From contig JAJPJN010000065.1 of assembly GCA_021324185.1 (NCBI GenBank), positions 1 to 57,351 on the forward strand: DNA of 57,351 bases, written 5' to 3'. This DNA comes from Terriglobia bacterium (GTDB lineage: Bacteria; Acidobacteriota; Terriglobia; Bryobacterales; Bryobacteraceae). Below, in pieces: positions 27,490 through 37,126 of the stretch; positions within the stretch are counted from its first letter, which is position 1, and every line of letters begins with the position of its first letter. Under the pieces are notes generated by a model. It ran no database searches. It saw nothing but the letters and a program-made list of their open reading frames with translations, and was not told where the DNA came from. The translations under genes and the position numbers were made by a program.

Positions 27490-28410
27490 TTGCGAAATTT
27501 CTTCTGGCTTGTACTCGCGTGTTTGCTGTTAAGCGCTGGTTGCGCGAGGCAAACGCAGCCCGTCGGCATCACGGTGGATCCCGCATTTCGAACGCTGATT
27601 TTGCCCGCCACAAAACTACTCGCCGGTGTCGATTGGGATTCGTTAAAAACAACAGATTTCTACCGGCGCCATCAAAATGATCTGAACGTTTCTGTCCTTA
27701 ACGCTCCGGCGGAGCGTCTGGGCATCAATCCGTTGCGCGACGTTGCCAAAGTGCTCGTATCCTGGGACGGCAACAACTGGCTGTTTCTCGAACGTGGCCG
27801 CTGGAATCCCGGCGATCTTCAGAAAAGGATGATCGCCGCGGGCGCGGCAGCAAGCAATTACCGGGGTCGAACATTGCTCGGCAGCACGTGGACCGTGACA
27901 TTTTTCAAAACGGTGGCTGTAGAAGGCAGTCCGGCGGCTGTGCGCAATGCGGTTGACGTCGAAAGTGCCGGCAATGGCGAAGTTCCGGAAGAATTGCAGG
28001 AACGCTTGCGAACCCTGCCCAGCCACGATCAGATTTGGGCTGCCAGCCGCTCCGGCCTGGCGTTTGCGAGCGCAATAACCAATTCTGATGTGCAATCGGC
28101 TTTGTCCAACATTACGGGATCCGTCAGCGGCGCAACGGGTGGTATTTACGTCGACAGCGGCGTTCATCTTTCGATGGACCTCGAGTGCATTTCTGACCAG
28201 GGCGCCACACGTGTACACGATGCCCTGCGCGGTGTAATTGGCTTCGCCCGGCTATCTACAAAAGACGATCAGCAGGACTTGCTACGCGCGTACGACGCTA
28301 TACAAGTCGACAAAAAGAATCGGATGGTCGAAGTTCATGCCGACCTCTCCGGCGACCTGGGGGATAAGCTGATAGGAACTCTGAGGTCGATCGGGCGCAG
28401 AAGCAGGTAG
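27490..28410 (+). CDS. Lipoprotein of unknown function
   Basis: From TTG 27490, 1 nt after the permease stop, the 306-residue protein has RNFFWLVLACLLLSAGCARQ, a lipoprotein signal with lipobox LSAGC. The frame is open into the permease gene, but the TTG gives the correct signal length. The body (TLILPATKLLAGVDWDSLKT, VLVSWDGNNWLFLERGRWNP) resembles in layout secreted proteins that measure or bind something, but I recognise no family. It is probably an outer- or inner-membrane lipoprotein that works with the ABC exporter upstream. Confidence 0.72.
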   Translation: MRNFFWLVLACLLLSAGCARQTQPVGITVDPAFRTLILPATKLLAGVDWDSLKTTDFYRRHQNDLNVSVLNAPAERLGINPLRDVAKVLVSWDGNNWLFLERGRWNPGDLQKRMIAAGAAASNYRGRTLLGSTWTVTFFKTVAVEGSPAAVRNAVDVESAGNGEVPEELQERLRTLPSHDQIWAASRSGLAFASAITNSDVQSALSNITGSVSGATGGIYVDSGVHLSMDLECISDQGATRVHDALRGVIGFARLSTKDDQQDLLRAYDAIQVDKKNRMVEVHADLSGDLGDKLIGTLRSIGRRSR

Positions 28411-28422
28411 GTTTCCAAGCGG

Positions 28423-28782
28423 CTAGAGCGTAGAGCCACCGCCTTCGCTCACATAATTGCGATTCCAGGATGGGATCTCCACCTTTACATCGCCTTTCAC
28501 CACGGCCTGGCAGCCCAGGCGGGAGCGCAGTGTCAGGCCGGCGGCCATATCCAGACGGTCCAGTTCGTCGTCTTCGGCTTCCGACAGATTTTTCTCACCT
28601 TCGACAACAATGACGTGACACGTCGTGCAGGCGCAACTTCCGCCACAGGCGTGTTCCAAGTGGATGCCGAAATTCAGCGCGACATCCAAAATCGACTCCC
28701 GCTTGCCGTGATCGCTGTAGGGCAGTTTCCCAGACTCAAATTCGACAGTCTTATCCTCCGGTAAAAACGTTACTTTCGGCAC
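28423..28782 (-). CDS. 2Fe-2S ferredoxin (ISC/adrenodoxin type)
   Basis: From GTG 28782 the 119-residue protein begins MPKVTFLPEDKTVEF, which matches the usual start of ISC-type ferredoxins. The cluster ligands are in ACGGSCACTTCHV with the fourth cysteine in RLGCQAV. It donates electrons, typically in iron-sulfur cluster assembly. A longer frame starts at ATG 28812 but would overlap the divergent argS start, so the GTG is preferred. The two starts are then 9 nt apart, so promoters must lie inside the opposing genes. Confidence 0.88.
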   Translation of the reverse strand: MPKVTFLPEDKTVEFESGKLPYSDHGKRESILDVALNFGIHLEHACGGSCACTTCHVIVVEGEKNLSEAEDDELDRLDMAAGLTLRSRLGCQAVVKGDVKVEIPSWNRNYVSEGGGSTL

Positions 28783-28791
28783 ACCCTTAGT

Positions 28792-30801
28792 ATGGCGGAT
28801 CGAGTGCATCAACCATACTGGGAACTAGTGTTTCAGGAGATTGAAAAACAACTCATTCGTGCTTTCGAAGAGCAGGTTGCGGCCAAGTTCGGCACGGGCA
28901 TTCCGGTATCGATCGAGCAGCCCAAACAAGCTTGCTTTGGTGAACTGGCGATCCCGGTTGCATTTCAGCTTGCCCGGCCGCTTAGAAAAGCGCCCAAGCA
29001 GATTGCTGAGACTTTGCTGGCCGGCTTAGAGCGGCCCGCGGCTGTTAGCGCCTTTGAAATCGCTGGGAACGGGTACATCAACGTGCGTCTGGATCGAGGC
29101 GCGTACGCGATGGGCCTGTTAAACCCTCCATCCGCCAACGCAGCCGGAAGCGGCGAAAAGATCATCGTTGAGCACACCAACATCAATCCGAATAAAGCGG
29201 CCCATATCGGCCATCTGCGTAACGCCATTTTGGGCGATACGTTTGTTCGCATGCTGCGCCATCGCGGCCACTTCGTCGAAGTTCAGAACTACATCGACAA
29301 TACGGGCGTTCAGGTTGCCGATGTCGTGGTTGCGTTCCATTACCTCGAAAAAAAATCTCCGGCCGAGGTGCAGAAGCTGATCGATAACCCCGAGATCCGT
29401 TTCGATTACCTCTGCTGGGATTTCTACGCCCGCATTTCCGCCCTATACGTCCAGGAGCCGGACTCGCTGCGGTGGCGGGCAGAAGCGTTGCACGCGATCG
29501 AAGCAGGAGAGGGTCAGGTGGCGGAGATGGGCCATCTGGTGGCCGATGCCATTGTGAGGAGCCACGTGCAGACGATGTACCGGCTCGGAATTGAATACGA
29601 TGTCCTTCCACGCGAAAGTGAAATCCTTCACTTGAAGTTTTGGGCCACTGCCTTTGAACTTTTAAAGAAGCAGAGTGCAATTTACCTGGAAACTGAAAGA
29701 AAAAATAGGGGTTGCTGGGTTATGCCGGCCTCCGCTTTCCGTAACTCCGAGAGCGACCCCGACAGCGGAAATGATGCCGAGGATAGTAAAGTGATCGTAC
29801 GCTCAAACGGCACGGTCACTTATGTGGGCAAAGACATCGCTTACCAGCTCTGGAAGTTCGGCTTGCTGGGGAAAGATTTCTTTTACCGGCATTGGTCGAC
29901 TTATCCCGGCGGCCATCAACTGTGGGTGACCTCTGATCATGCCGTCGAGGAAAACGTGCCGCAGTTCGGACGCGGCTCCAAAGTCTTCAATGTGATCGAT
30001 TCCCGGCAGTCCTATTTACAGGATGTAGTGGTCGCCGGTTTGCGGGCGCTCGGTTTCGATCGCGCCGCCGATGCTTCGGTTCACTTCTCGTACGAAATGG
30101 TGGCGCTTTCGCCTCGCACGCTGGCGCAAATCGGAGTGGAGCTTTCAGAGGAAGACAAGCGGCGTGCGTACGTAGAGGTCTCCGGCCGAAAAGGGCTGGG
30201 CGTAAAAGCAGATGACCTGATCGACAAACTTATCGACACCGCGCTCGGCGAAGTGGAGCATCGCCATCCCGAACAGCTCGCTGCGGAGCGGCAGAACGTG
30301 GCCCGGCAGATTGCCATCGGCGCGCTTCGCTACTTCATGCTGAAATTCACGCGCAATTCAGTTATTGCATTCGATTTCCAGGAAGCGCTGAGTTTTGAGG
30401 GCGAGACCGGGCCTTACGTTCAATATACGGCTGTGCGGGCTCAAAACATCCTGCGAAAATACGTCGAGCGCTTTAGCAAGTTGCCCGATTTTCGGACGTG
30501 TTTGCAACAGGTCTCGCTTGCGCGTTTTTTTGAAACCGAAAATTTCTGGCAGCTTCTGCTGCTCGCGTCCAAGTCTGACAGCGCCATCGAACGCGCTGTG
30601 GCTTCGGGCGAACCGGCCCACCTGGCCAAGTACGCCTTCCAACTGGCGCAGGCGTTCAACAATTTTTATCACGATCAGCGCGTAATTTCAGAAGAAAACG
30701 AAGAGCGGCGCCATATTTTGCTTTGGTTGACTCAATACGTGCATTCGCAGTTGGTGAGCACGCTTCAGGTACTCGGGATCGACGTGCCGGAATACATGTA
30801 G
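28792..30801 (+). CDS. argS: Arginyl-tRNA synthetase
   Basis: The 669-residue protein charges tRNA-Arg. It has the ArgS N-terminal additional domain, the class I HIGH motif HIGH (138-141) within EHTNINPNKAAHIGHLRN, the ArgS signature ETGPYVQYTAVRAQNIL and a C-terminal helical anticodon-binding domain (RVISEENEERRHILLWLTQ). The KMSKS loop is replaced by SGRKGLGVK, normal for many ArgS. It is slightly longer than average because of an insert at about 310-330 (NSESDPDSGNDAED). The ATG at 28792 has no visible Shine-Dalgarno; GTG 28831 is an alternative. Confidence 0.96.
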   Translation: MADRVHQPYWELVFQEIEKQLIRAFEEQVAAKFGTGIPVSIEQPKQACFGELAIPVAFQLARPLRKAPKQIAETLLAGLERPAAVSAFEIAGNGYINVRLDRGAYAMGLLNPPSANAAGSGEKIIVEHTNINPNKAAHIGHLRNAILGDTFVRMLRHRGHFVEVQNYIDNTGVQVADVVVAFHYLEKKSPAEVQKLIDNPEIRFDYLCWDFYARISALYVQEPDSLRWRAEALHAIEAGEGQVAEMGHLVADAIVRSHVQTMYRLGIEYDVLPRESEILHLKFWATAFELLKKQSAIYLETERKNRGCWVMPASAFRNSESDPDSGNDAEDSKVIVRSNGTVTYVGKDIAYQLWKFGLLGKDFFYRHWSTYPGGHQLWVTSDHAVEENVPQFGRGSKVFNVIDSRQSYLQDVVVAGLRALGFDRAADASVHFSYEMVALSPRTLAQIGVELSEEDKRRAYVEVSGRKGLGVKADDLIDKLIDTALGEVEHRHPEQLAAERQNVARQIAIGALRYFMLKFTRNSVIAFDFQEALSFEGETGPYVQYTAVRAQNILRKYVERFSKLPDFRTCLQQVSLARFFETENFWQLLLLASKSDSAIERAVASGEPAHLAKYAFQLAQAFNNFYHDQRVISEENEERRHILLWLTQYVHSQLVSTLQVLGIDVPEYM

Positions 30802-30825
30802 ATCGAATAATAAACTAGAGATGCA

Positions 30826-33510
30826 ATGGCCAGCAAAGATTCGTTTGGCGCTCGCGGCACACTGACCGTCAACGGCAGAGATTACCAGATTTTTCGTCTT
30901 GAAGCGCTGGAAAAAATCAGCGGCGTAAAGATGAGCCACATTCCGTACTCGATCCGCGTTTTACTCGAAAATCTGTTGCGGTTCGAAGACGACCGGACTG
31001 TGAAACCGGGCGATATCGAATATGTAGCCAAGTGGGATGCGAAGTCCAAAGCTCAGGAGATTCAGTTCCGTCCGGCGCGTATTCTTCTGCAGGATTTCAC
31101 GGGGGTCCCCTGCGTTGTGGATCTGGCCGCGATGCGTGATGCCCTAAAGAAGCTGGGCGCTAATCCGGAGCTCGCTAACCCGCTCATACCCGCCGATCTT
31201 GTGATCGATCACTCGGTCCAAGTGGATGCTTTCGGCTCAGCCCAGGCATTCCAGCAAAACGCGATTCTCGAATTCGCCCGTAACCAGGAGCGCTATGCAT
31301 TTCTCCGCTGGGGACAAAAAGCGTTCGGTAATTTCCGCGTTGTACCGCCCGATACCGGCATTGTTCACCAGGTGAATCTCGAATATCTGGCCAGCGTTGT
31401 TTTCAGCGACTCATCTAAGGGCGTTCTCCAGGCCTATCCGGACACTCTGATGGGCACGGACTCACATACCACGATGATTAATGGCGTGGGCGTAGTGGGC
31501 TGGGGCGTGGGCGGTATCGAAGCCGAGGCCTGCATGTTAGGGCAGCCCATTTCGATGCTTTTGCCGCAGGTGGTCGGTTTCAAGCTGAGCGGCAAATTGC
31601 CCGAAGGCGCGACTGCAACCGACCTGGTCCTGACGGTAACTCAGATGTTACGTAAGAAGGGCGTGGTTGGTAAGTTCGTCGAATTTTATGGCCCGGGAGT
31701 AAGCGCTCTGCCCGTTGCCGACCGCGCCACGATCAGTAACATGGCGCCTGAATACGGCGCAACCATTGGTTTTTTCCCGATTGATCACGTAACTCTGGAG
31801 TATCTGCGTCTGACGAATCGCTCGGAAGAGCATGTGAACCTGGTTGAAGCATACGCCAAAGAACAGGGCCTGTTCCTCACCGTCGATTCACCTGAGCCCG
31901 TTTACTCCGACTCGCTTTCGCTCGATCTTTCAAAAGTTGTCCCTTCGCTTGCCGGGCCGAAGCGGCCGCAGGACCGGATCGATCTGCCGGACGTGAAGAG
32001 CAATTTTCTCGATTCGCTTGGCCACTCTCCGAAATCGGCTGAACTACGCGTCAATAGCCACAAAGAGCACCTTCGCGACGGGGCCGTCGTAATTGCCGCC
32101 ATTACAAGTTGCACGAACACGTCCAATCCTTCGGTCATGATCGCGGCCGGGCTTCTGGCGAAAAACGCGGTGGAAAGAGGATTAGCGCCCAAGCCCTGGG
32201 TCAAAACGTCGCTGGCCCCCGGCTCAAAGGTAGTCTTCGACTATCTGAGCGATGCGGGGCTGATGCCCTATCTGGAGCAGCTGAATTTCCATTTAGTCGG
32301 GTATGGCTGCACGACTTGTATCGGCAATAGCGGCCCGTTGCCGGAAAACGTGGCTGCTGCCGTAAACGAAGGCAAGCTGAATGTGGCCGCTGTGCTCAGC
32401 GGAAACCGCAACTTCGAAGGACGCGTGAATCCGCTGGTGCGCTCAAATTATTTGGCTTCGCCGCCGCTCGTCGTTGCTTATGCGATTGCGGGCCGCGTGG
32501 ATGTAGACATTACGAAAGAACCGCTCGGCAAGGACGAACGAGGTAAAGATGTTTATCTCAAAGACATCTGGCCCTCGCCCGAAGAAGTGGATCGCGTGGT
32601 GAAGCAGTCCGCGCGCACGGAATTCTTCCGGAAAGAATACTCGGAAGTGTTCGCCGGCGATACCAACTGGAATTCCCTCCAGGTGCCAAGCGGCAGTATT
32701 TACGAATGGAGCGGCGACTCGACATATATCAAGCAGCCGCCATATTTCGAGAACCTGGTAGAGCCGGGCAGTTTCGTGCAGGATCTGTCAGGCCTGCGCG
32801 TACTCGCGGTTCTGGGTGACTCGGTCACGACCGATCATATTTCACCCGCCGGCTCGATTCCGATCGACAGTCCCGCGGGCAAGTATCTCATCAGTTTGGG
32901 TGTCAAGCCGGCGGACTTTAACAGCTACGGCGCACGCCGGGGCAACCATGAAGTGATGGTTCGCGGAACGTTCGCCAACATTCGCTTGAGGAACCTGATG
33001 GTCCCCGGCGTAGAAGGTGGTTGGACGCGCCATATGCCCGATGGCGAGCAGATGTTCATTTACGATGCATCGGTTCGTTACCGCTCAGAAGGCGTGCCGC
33101 TGGTTGTGATCGCCGGTAAAGAGTACGGCTCCGGCTCTTCACGCGATTGGGCCGCAAAAGGAACGCTTCTGCTTGGCGTTCGCGCCGTAATTGCAGAAAG
33201 TTTTGAACGCATTCACCGCTCCAATCTGGTGCAGATGGGAGTGCTGCCGCTGCAATTTGCGGAGGGCCAATCGCGTGAATCGCTCGGCATCACCGGCGAA
33301 GAAACGTTCGCCATCACGGGGATTGCCGCTGCGCTCGCATCCGGTGAAAACGTGAAAGTGACGGCTACCTGCCCCGACGGCAAGACGACCACGTTCGAGG
33401 CCAAAGCTCGCATCGACACGCCGCAGGAGGCCGAGTATTACCGCAATGGCGGCATCCTGCCCTACGTATTGCGGCAGCTTATCGCAACCAATACTCCTGC
33501 TACAGTTTAG
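30826..33510 (+). CDS. acnA: Aconitate hydratase A
   Basis: The 894-residue protein is a full-length AcnA/IRP-type aconitase, interconverting citrate and isocitrate in the TCA cycle. The signatures are [31 protein letters not shown] and [14 protein letters not shown] (the three cysteines hold the 4Fe-4S cluster). Domain 4 carries [16 protein letters not shown] lies shortly before the ATG. It follows argS by 24 bp on the same strand and precedes a Nudix gene. Confidence 0.97.
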   Translation: MASKDSFGARGTLTVNGRDYQIFRLEALEKISGVKMSHIPYSIRVLLENLLRFEDDRTVKPGDIEYVAKWDAKSKAQEIQFRPARILLQDFTGVPCVVDLAAMRDALKKLGANPELANPLIPADLVIDHSVQVDAFGSAQAFQQNAILEFARNQERYAFLRWGQKAFGNFRVVPPDTGIVHQVNLEYLASVVFSDSSKGVLQAYPDTLMGTDSHTTMINGVGVVGWGVGGIEAEACMLGQPISMLLPQVVGFKLSGKLPEGATATDLVLTVTQMLRKKGVVGKFVEFYGPGVSALPVADRATISNMAPEYGATIGFFPIDHVTLEYLRLTNRSEEHVNLVEAYAKEQGLFLTVDSPEPVYSDSLSLDLSKVVPSLAGPKRPQDRIDLPDVKSNFLDSLGHSPKSAELRVNSHKEHLRDGAVVIAAITSCTNTSNPSVMIAAGLLAKNAVERGLAPKPWVKTSLAPGSKVVFDYLSDAGLMPYLEQLNFHLVGYGCTTCIGNSGPLPENVAAAVNEGKLNVAAVLSGNRNFEGRVNPLVRSNYLASPPLVVAYAIAGRVDVDITKEPLGKDERGKDVYLKDIWPSPEEVDRVVKQSARTEFFRKEYSEVFAGDTNWNSLQVPSGSIYEWSGDSTYIKQPPYFENLVEPGSFVQDLSGLRVLAVLGDSVTTDHISPAGSIPIDSPAGKYLISLGVKPADFNSYGARRGNHEVMVRGTFANIRLRNLMVPGVEGGWTRHMPDGEQMFIYDASVRYRSEGVPLVVIAGKEYGSGSSRDWAAKGTLLLGVRAVIAESFERIHRSNLVQMGVLPLQFAEGQSRESLGITGEETFAITGIAAALASGENVKVTATCPDGKTTTFEAKARIDTPQEAEYYRNGGILPYVLRQLIATNTPATV

Positions 33511-33557
33511 AGTGCGCGCCGCAAGCAGCGCGCGTCCTCCGCTAGTACAAACTCGCG

Positions 33558-33983
33558 ATGAAAAACCGTGCACCCTTGCTTGTGTCGGCAGGCATCATCT
33601 ACCGTGACGGCCGCGTGCTCGTTGGGCAACGGCGCAGGAGCGACCGCCATCCCTACAAGTGGGAGTTTCCAGGCGGTAAGGTGGAGCACGGCGAGACGCC
33701 TCAGGCCGCTCTCGTGCGCGAGCTTTTAGAAGAACTGCAGATCGAGGCGACGGTCGGTTCCGAACTGGCGCGCTACGAACATGATTACCCGAGCGGCAGC
33801 CGCGTGCATCTGCTCTTTTTCGCGGTGCCCAAGTTCGCCGGAGAACCGACGGCCCGCGTCTTTGAACAGATCTGCTGGACCGAGCTGCACGAGCTGCCGG
33901 CGCTCGATTTTTTGGACGGCGATCTGGATTTTGTGAGGCGCCTCGCGCGCGGCGATTTCGCGCCTTTGCTGCACCCAGCCTAG
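33558..33983 (+). CDS. Nudix hydrolase, MutT (8-oxo-dGTP diphosphatase)-like
   Basis: The 141-residue protein has the Nudix box at residues 40-62: GKVEHGE-TPQAALVRELLEEL-QI, which fits GX5EX7REUXEE except that Gln replaces the usual Gly before the last hydrophobic residue. It opens with LLVSAGIIYRDGRVLVGQRR and has KWEFPGGK, as in MutT. The likely role is hydrolysis of oxidised or other nucleotides; the substrate is not certain. Confidence 0.88.
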   Translation: MKNRAPLLVSAGIIYRDGRVLVGQRRRSDRHPYKWEFPGGKVEHGETPQAALVRELLEELQIEATVGSELARYEHDYPSGSRVHLLFFAVPKFAGEPTARVFEQICWTELHELPALDFLDGDLDFVRRLARGDFAPLLHPA

Positions 33984-34012
33984 CGTCGAATTCAACGCCG
34001 CTCTTTTTCCGG

Positions 34013-34324
34013 CTAATCGAGATCGAACGGGCGCTTGGGCGGCGCGCCGCTTTTATCTTCTTTGGCTTGCTTTAAGAGCTCTTCAAACTTCTTCTCGCGT
34101 ACTTTTTCGCCGCTCAGATGGGACGCGAAACTTTTCTCGAAAATATCGTTGCGCCGGGCCGCTTCCCCTTTCAGATTTTGAACGGCAGCATGCAGGTCTT
34201 CGATTGCGGGCTTCTTTTCGGGCTCGCGATGATGGAGCACGACCTGTGTTTCAGGATCTATTTTTAGCGTTGCGCCGCAGCAGGGACACAGCACCTCGAA
34301 CGCCGGATTTTGGGAACGTGCCAT
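34013..34324 (-). CDS. Small protein with zinc-ribbon-like N-terminus
   Basis: The 103-residue protein starts MARSQNPAFEVLCPCCGATLKIDPET: a CPCCG knuckle followed by a beta hairpin, like half of a zinc ribbon, though only one cysteine cluster is seen. The rest is charged and helical (NLKGEAARRNDIFEKSFASH, KKFEELLKQAKEDK) and may form a coiled coil. It ends with PPKRPFDLD. Function unknown. It is divergent from the DedA gene. Confidence 0.7.
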   Translation of the reverse strand: MARSQNPAFEVLCPCCGATLKIDPETQVVLHHREPEKKPAIEDLHAAVQNLKGEAARRNDIFEKSFASHLSGEKVREKKFEELLKQAKEDKSGAPPKRPFDLD

Positions 34325-34378
34325 ACCGGAATCGTAGCGCAGCCGCTGCTATTCTGCGAGTGCGTTCTTCGACCCGGC

Positions 34379-34981
34379 ATGTCGGAATTTTTGAATTGGA
34401 TTCTACAGTGGCTGGCGCAGTACGGATATCTTGCGTTATTCGGGCTGCTTGTGCTCGGCATTGTGGGTTTGCCGGTACCGAATGAAACGCTGCTGGTATT
34501 TTCCGGCTACTTGGTAGCCCGCGGGCGCTTTCAGCTCGTCCTGACGTTCATCACTGCGGTTGTTGGCAGCATTTGCGGCATTTCTCTGAGCTATTTCATC
34601 GGCCGCACTCTGGGTTACAAAGCCGTAGTGCGCTTCGGCAAATATTTTGGCGTAACGGCGCGCCAGCTCCATCACACCCAGCTCTGGTTTGAGAAAACGG
34701 GAGAATGGCTGCTCGCTTTCGGGTATTTCATTCCGGGAGTGCGGCACTTCACGGCTTTAGTCGCCGGGACCTCCCAGTTGCGCTTTCGAATTTTTGCAAT
34801 TTTTGCCTGGTCCGGAGCAACGGTTTGGGTGATTGTGTTCCTCGCTTTAGGTTATTTCGTAGGCGAAAACTGGCGGCAGACTCTTGCGTTCCTCGATAAA
34901 TACACCTACCTGATCGTGGTGCTTGCTGCTGTATTCGGTCTCGGATATTGGCTGCTGCGGCGCAAGTTGCTGAAGCGGTGA
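34379..34981 (+). CDS. DedA family membrane protein
   Basis: From ATG 34379 the 200-residue protein has the DedA/VTT fold: YGYLALFGLLVLGIVGLPVP and NETLLVFSGYLVARG, a re-entrant-type hydrophobic loop, then GYFIPGVRHFTALVAGTSQL, the family F/GR-x-hydrophobic-P-G-x-R signature region. Membrane helices follow at about 140-190, with a basic end (LLRRKLLKR). DedA proteins are inner-membrane half-transporters, several now known as lipid flippases. An upstream extension to 34310 is open but starts inside the divergent gene and is rejected. Confidence 0.85.
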   Translation: MSEFLNWILQWLAQYGYLALFGLLVLGIVGLPVPNETLLVFSGYLVARGRFQLVLTFITAVVGSICGISLSYFIGRTLGYKAVVRFGKYFGVTARQLHHTQLWFEKTGEWLLAFGYFIPGVRHFTALVAGTSQLRFRIFAIFAWSGATVWVIVFLALGYFVGENWRQTLAFLDKYTYLIVVLAAVFGLGYWLLRRKLLKR

Positions 34982-35041
34982 GGCATTCGACAGCCTTGCG
35001 CGTCGTTTTCGATTTGATAGTTTTTTCTCCAGGGGACTTTG

Positions 35042-37057
35042 ATGCGATACCTGAAGCTTTTCGTTCTCGCCTGCGGTTTTTCCGCCTTATTGCCGGCGCA
35101 ATCGTCCGGCCGGCCGAGCGGCATTGATCTCAAAGCAATCGACAAGACAGCCGATCCATGCACGGATTTTTATCAATATGCCTGCGGTGCCTGGTTGAAG
35201 GCTAACCCGATTCCGCCGCAATACGCCACCTGGAGCCGTTTCAATGAACTACAGCAGCGCAACCTGGAAGTGCTCCACTCGATTTTGGAAGACGCTGAGA
35301 AGCACCCGAACCTGAGTCCCATAGACCAGAAGATCGGAACGCTATACGGCGCCTGCATGGACGAAGCAGCCATTGAGAAGGCCGGCTATCAGCCGATCGA
35401 ACCGGGCATCAAGCGGATTCGCGCTCTCGAAAGCAAGGGCGATCTGCCCGCTGAAGTAGCGCGCTTGCACGATGAAGGCGCCAGCGTGTTTTTCAGCTTT
35501 GGCGCAACACCCGATCCCGATAAATCCACGGTAGAAATCGCCGCTGCGCGACAGGGAGGGCTGGGCCTGCCGGATAAAAGCTATTACTTGAACCCGAAAG
35601 ATGAACAGCTCCGGGAGAAATATGTGAAGCACATCTCGCGCATGCTGCAGTTGATCGGGGTGCCAGCCGCTGATGCGGATGCGCAGGCGAAGGAGATTAT
35701 GGCGCTCGAGACGAAGCTGGCGCAGGCTTCCATGGACCGGGTCGATATGCGCAATCCGGACAATACGCATCACAAAATGACCGTGGAGCAATGGCAGGCG
35801 CTCACGCCCGATTTCAATTTCCACACCTATTTAACGGACCGGCACGCGCCTCCATTCACCACGCTCAATGTCGCGCAACCGGATTTCTTCAAAGCGCTAA
35901 ATGGAACGCTGAATGATACCAGCCTGGACGCGCTGAAGCATTACATGATCTGGCACTACGTTTCCGCCAATGCGCCGCTGCTGAGCAAGGCTTTTGTTGA
36001 AGAGAATTTCGATTTCTACAGCAGGACCTTGACAGGCGCTCAAGAACTGCAGCCGCGCTGGAAACGGTGCACGCAACTGGTGGATCGCAGCTTGGGCGAG
36101 GCGCTCGGCCAGAAATATGTAGAAAAGGCGTTTGCGGGCAACTCCAAGCAGATGACGCAGCAGTTGGTCTCCATGATCGAACATGAAATGGCGGTCGATA
36201 TCGATTCACTCACCTGGATGAGCGAAGCGACCAAACAACAGGCGCTGGCAAAGCTCAAAGGCGTGACGAACAAGATCGGCTATCCCGAGAAGTGGCGCGA
36301 CTATTCGAGCGTGCGAATCATCCCGGGCGATTTAGTTGGCGATGAGCAGCGCGCCCGCGCCTTTGAGATTCACCGCAATATCGCGAAGATCGGGCAGCCG
36401 GTGGATCGCTCCGAATTCAACATGACGCCACCGACGGTGAATGCGTACTACAGCCCGCAGGAAAACAACATCAACTTTCCGGCCGGCATTCTGCAGCCCC
36501 CGTTCTACACCGCGGGCGCCGATATGGCTGTCAATTTTGGCGGCATCGGAGCCGTGATCGGCCACGAACTCACGCACGGTTTTGACGATCAAGGCCGGCG
36601 CTACGATGCCGACGGCAATTTGCGCGACTGGTGGGCCAAACAGGATGCCGACGAATTCAAGGAGCGCGCCGATTGCATCGTCAATGAGTACAACGGCTTC
36701 AGCCCGGTTGAAGGGGCAAACGTAAACGGCAGGCTCACGCTGGGTGAAAATGGCGCCGATAATGCCGGCCTTCGACTCGCATATATGGCGCTGCTGGGCG
36801 GCCTCGAAAACGGGACCATCGATAAGGGCAAGCTGGATGGCTACACGCCGCAACAACGTTTCTTCCTCGGGTGGGCCCAGATCTGGTGTGAGAATCAACG
36901 CCCCGAAAATGTGCGCAATACGGTTCGCACCAATCCGCATTCGCCGGGCCGTTTTCGCGTGATTGGCGTTCTGCAAAACATGCCTGAATTCGCCGAGGCA
37001 TTCAGTTGCAAAGCCGGCCAGCCGATGGTCTCGGCAAATGCCTGCCGCGTGTGGTAA
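35042..37057 (+). CDS. M13 (neprilysin-like) metallopeptidase, copy 1
   Basis: The 671-residue protein is a secreted zinc endopeptidase of family M13. AGGGG 6-7 nt before ATG 35042 sets the start and the signal peptide is MRYLKLFVLACGFSALLPAQ. The N-terminal signature is ADPCTDFYQYACGAWLKANP. The zinc site is HELTH (508-512), with the third ligand Glu569 in GENGADN and the substrate-binding NAYYSPQENNINFPAGIL just before. The last residues CRVW are the conserved C-terminal end. It probably degrades peptides in the periplasm or outside the cell. A paralogue follows 70 bp downstream. Confidence 0.95.
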   Translation: MRYLKLFVLACGFSALLPAQSSGRPSGIDLKAIDKTADPCTDFYQYACGAWLKANPIPPQYATWSRFNELQQRNLEVLHSILEDAEKHPNLSPIDQKIGTLYGACMDEAAIEKAGYQPIEPGIKRIRALESKGDLPAEVARLHDEGASVFFSFGATPDPDKSTVEIAAARQGGLGLPDKSYYLNPKDEQLREKYVKHISRMLQLIGVPAADADAQAKEIMALETKLAQASMDRVDMRNPDNTHHKMTVEQWQALTPDFNFHTYLTDRHAPPFTTLNVAQPDFFKALNGTLNDTSLDALKHYMIWHYVSANAPLLSKAFVEENFDFYSRTLTGAQELQPRWKRCTQLVDRSLGEALGQKYVEKAFAGNSKQMTQQLVSMIEHEMAVDIDSLTWMSEATKQQALAKLKGVTNKIGYPEKWRDYSSVRIIPGDLVGDEQRARAFEIHRNIAKIGQPVDRSEFNMTPPTVNAYYSPQENNINFPAGILQPPFYTAGADMAVNFGGIGAVIGHELTHGFDDQGRRYDADGNLRDWWAKQDADEFKERADCIVNEYNGFSPVEGANVNGRLTLGENGADNAGLRLAYMALLGGLENGTIDKGKLDGYTPQQRFFLGWAQIWCENQRPENVRNTVRTNPHSPGRFRVIGVLQNMPEFAEAFSCKAGQPMVSANACRVW

Positions 37058-37126
37058 ACGGGCCAAGTTAGACCGACTGCTTCCAGCCGCACGTAGAACA
37101 CCGGGCCTCTGATTACACTGAGGGTG

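Noticed and set aside
28792-30801. Missing KMSKS motif in ArgS as a sign of inactivity
   Set aside because: Many arginyl-tRNA synthetases lack the canonical KMSKS; all other landmarks are intact.
33517-33540. GC-rich inverted repeat GCGCGC...GCGCGC after aconitase
   Set aside because: Simple alternating GC sequence with no T run; likely chance, not a convincing terminator.
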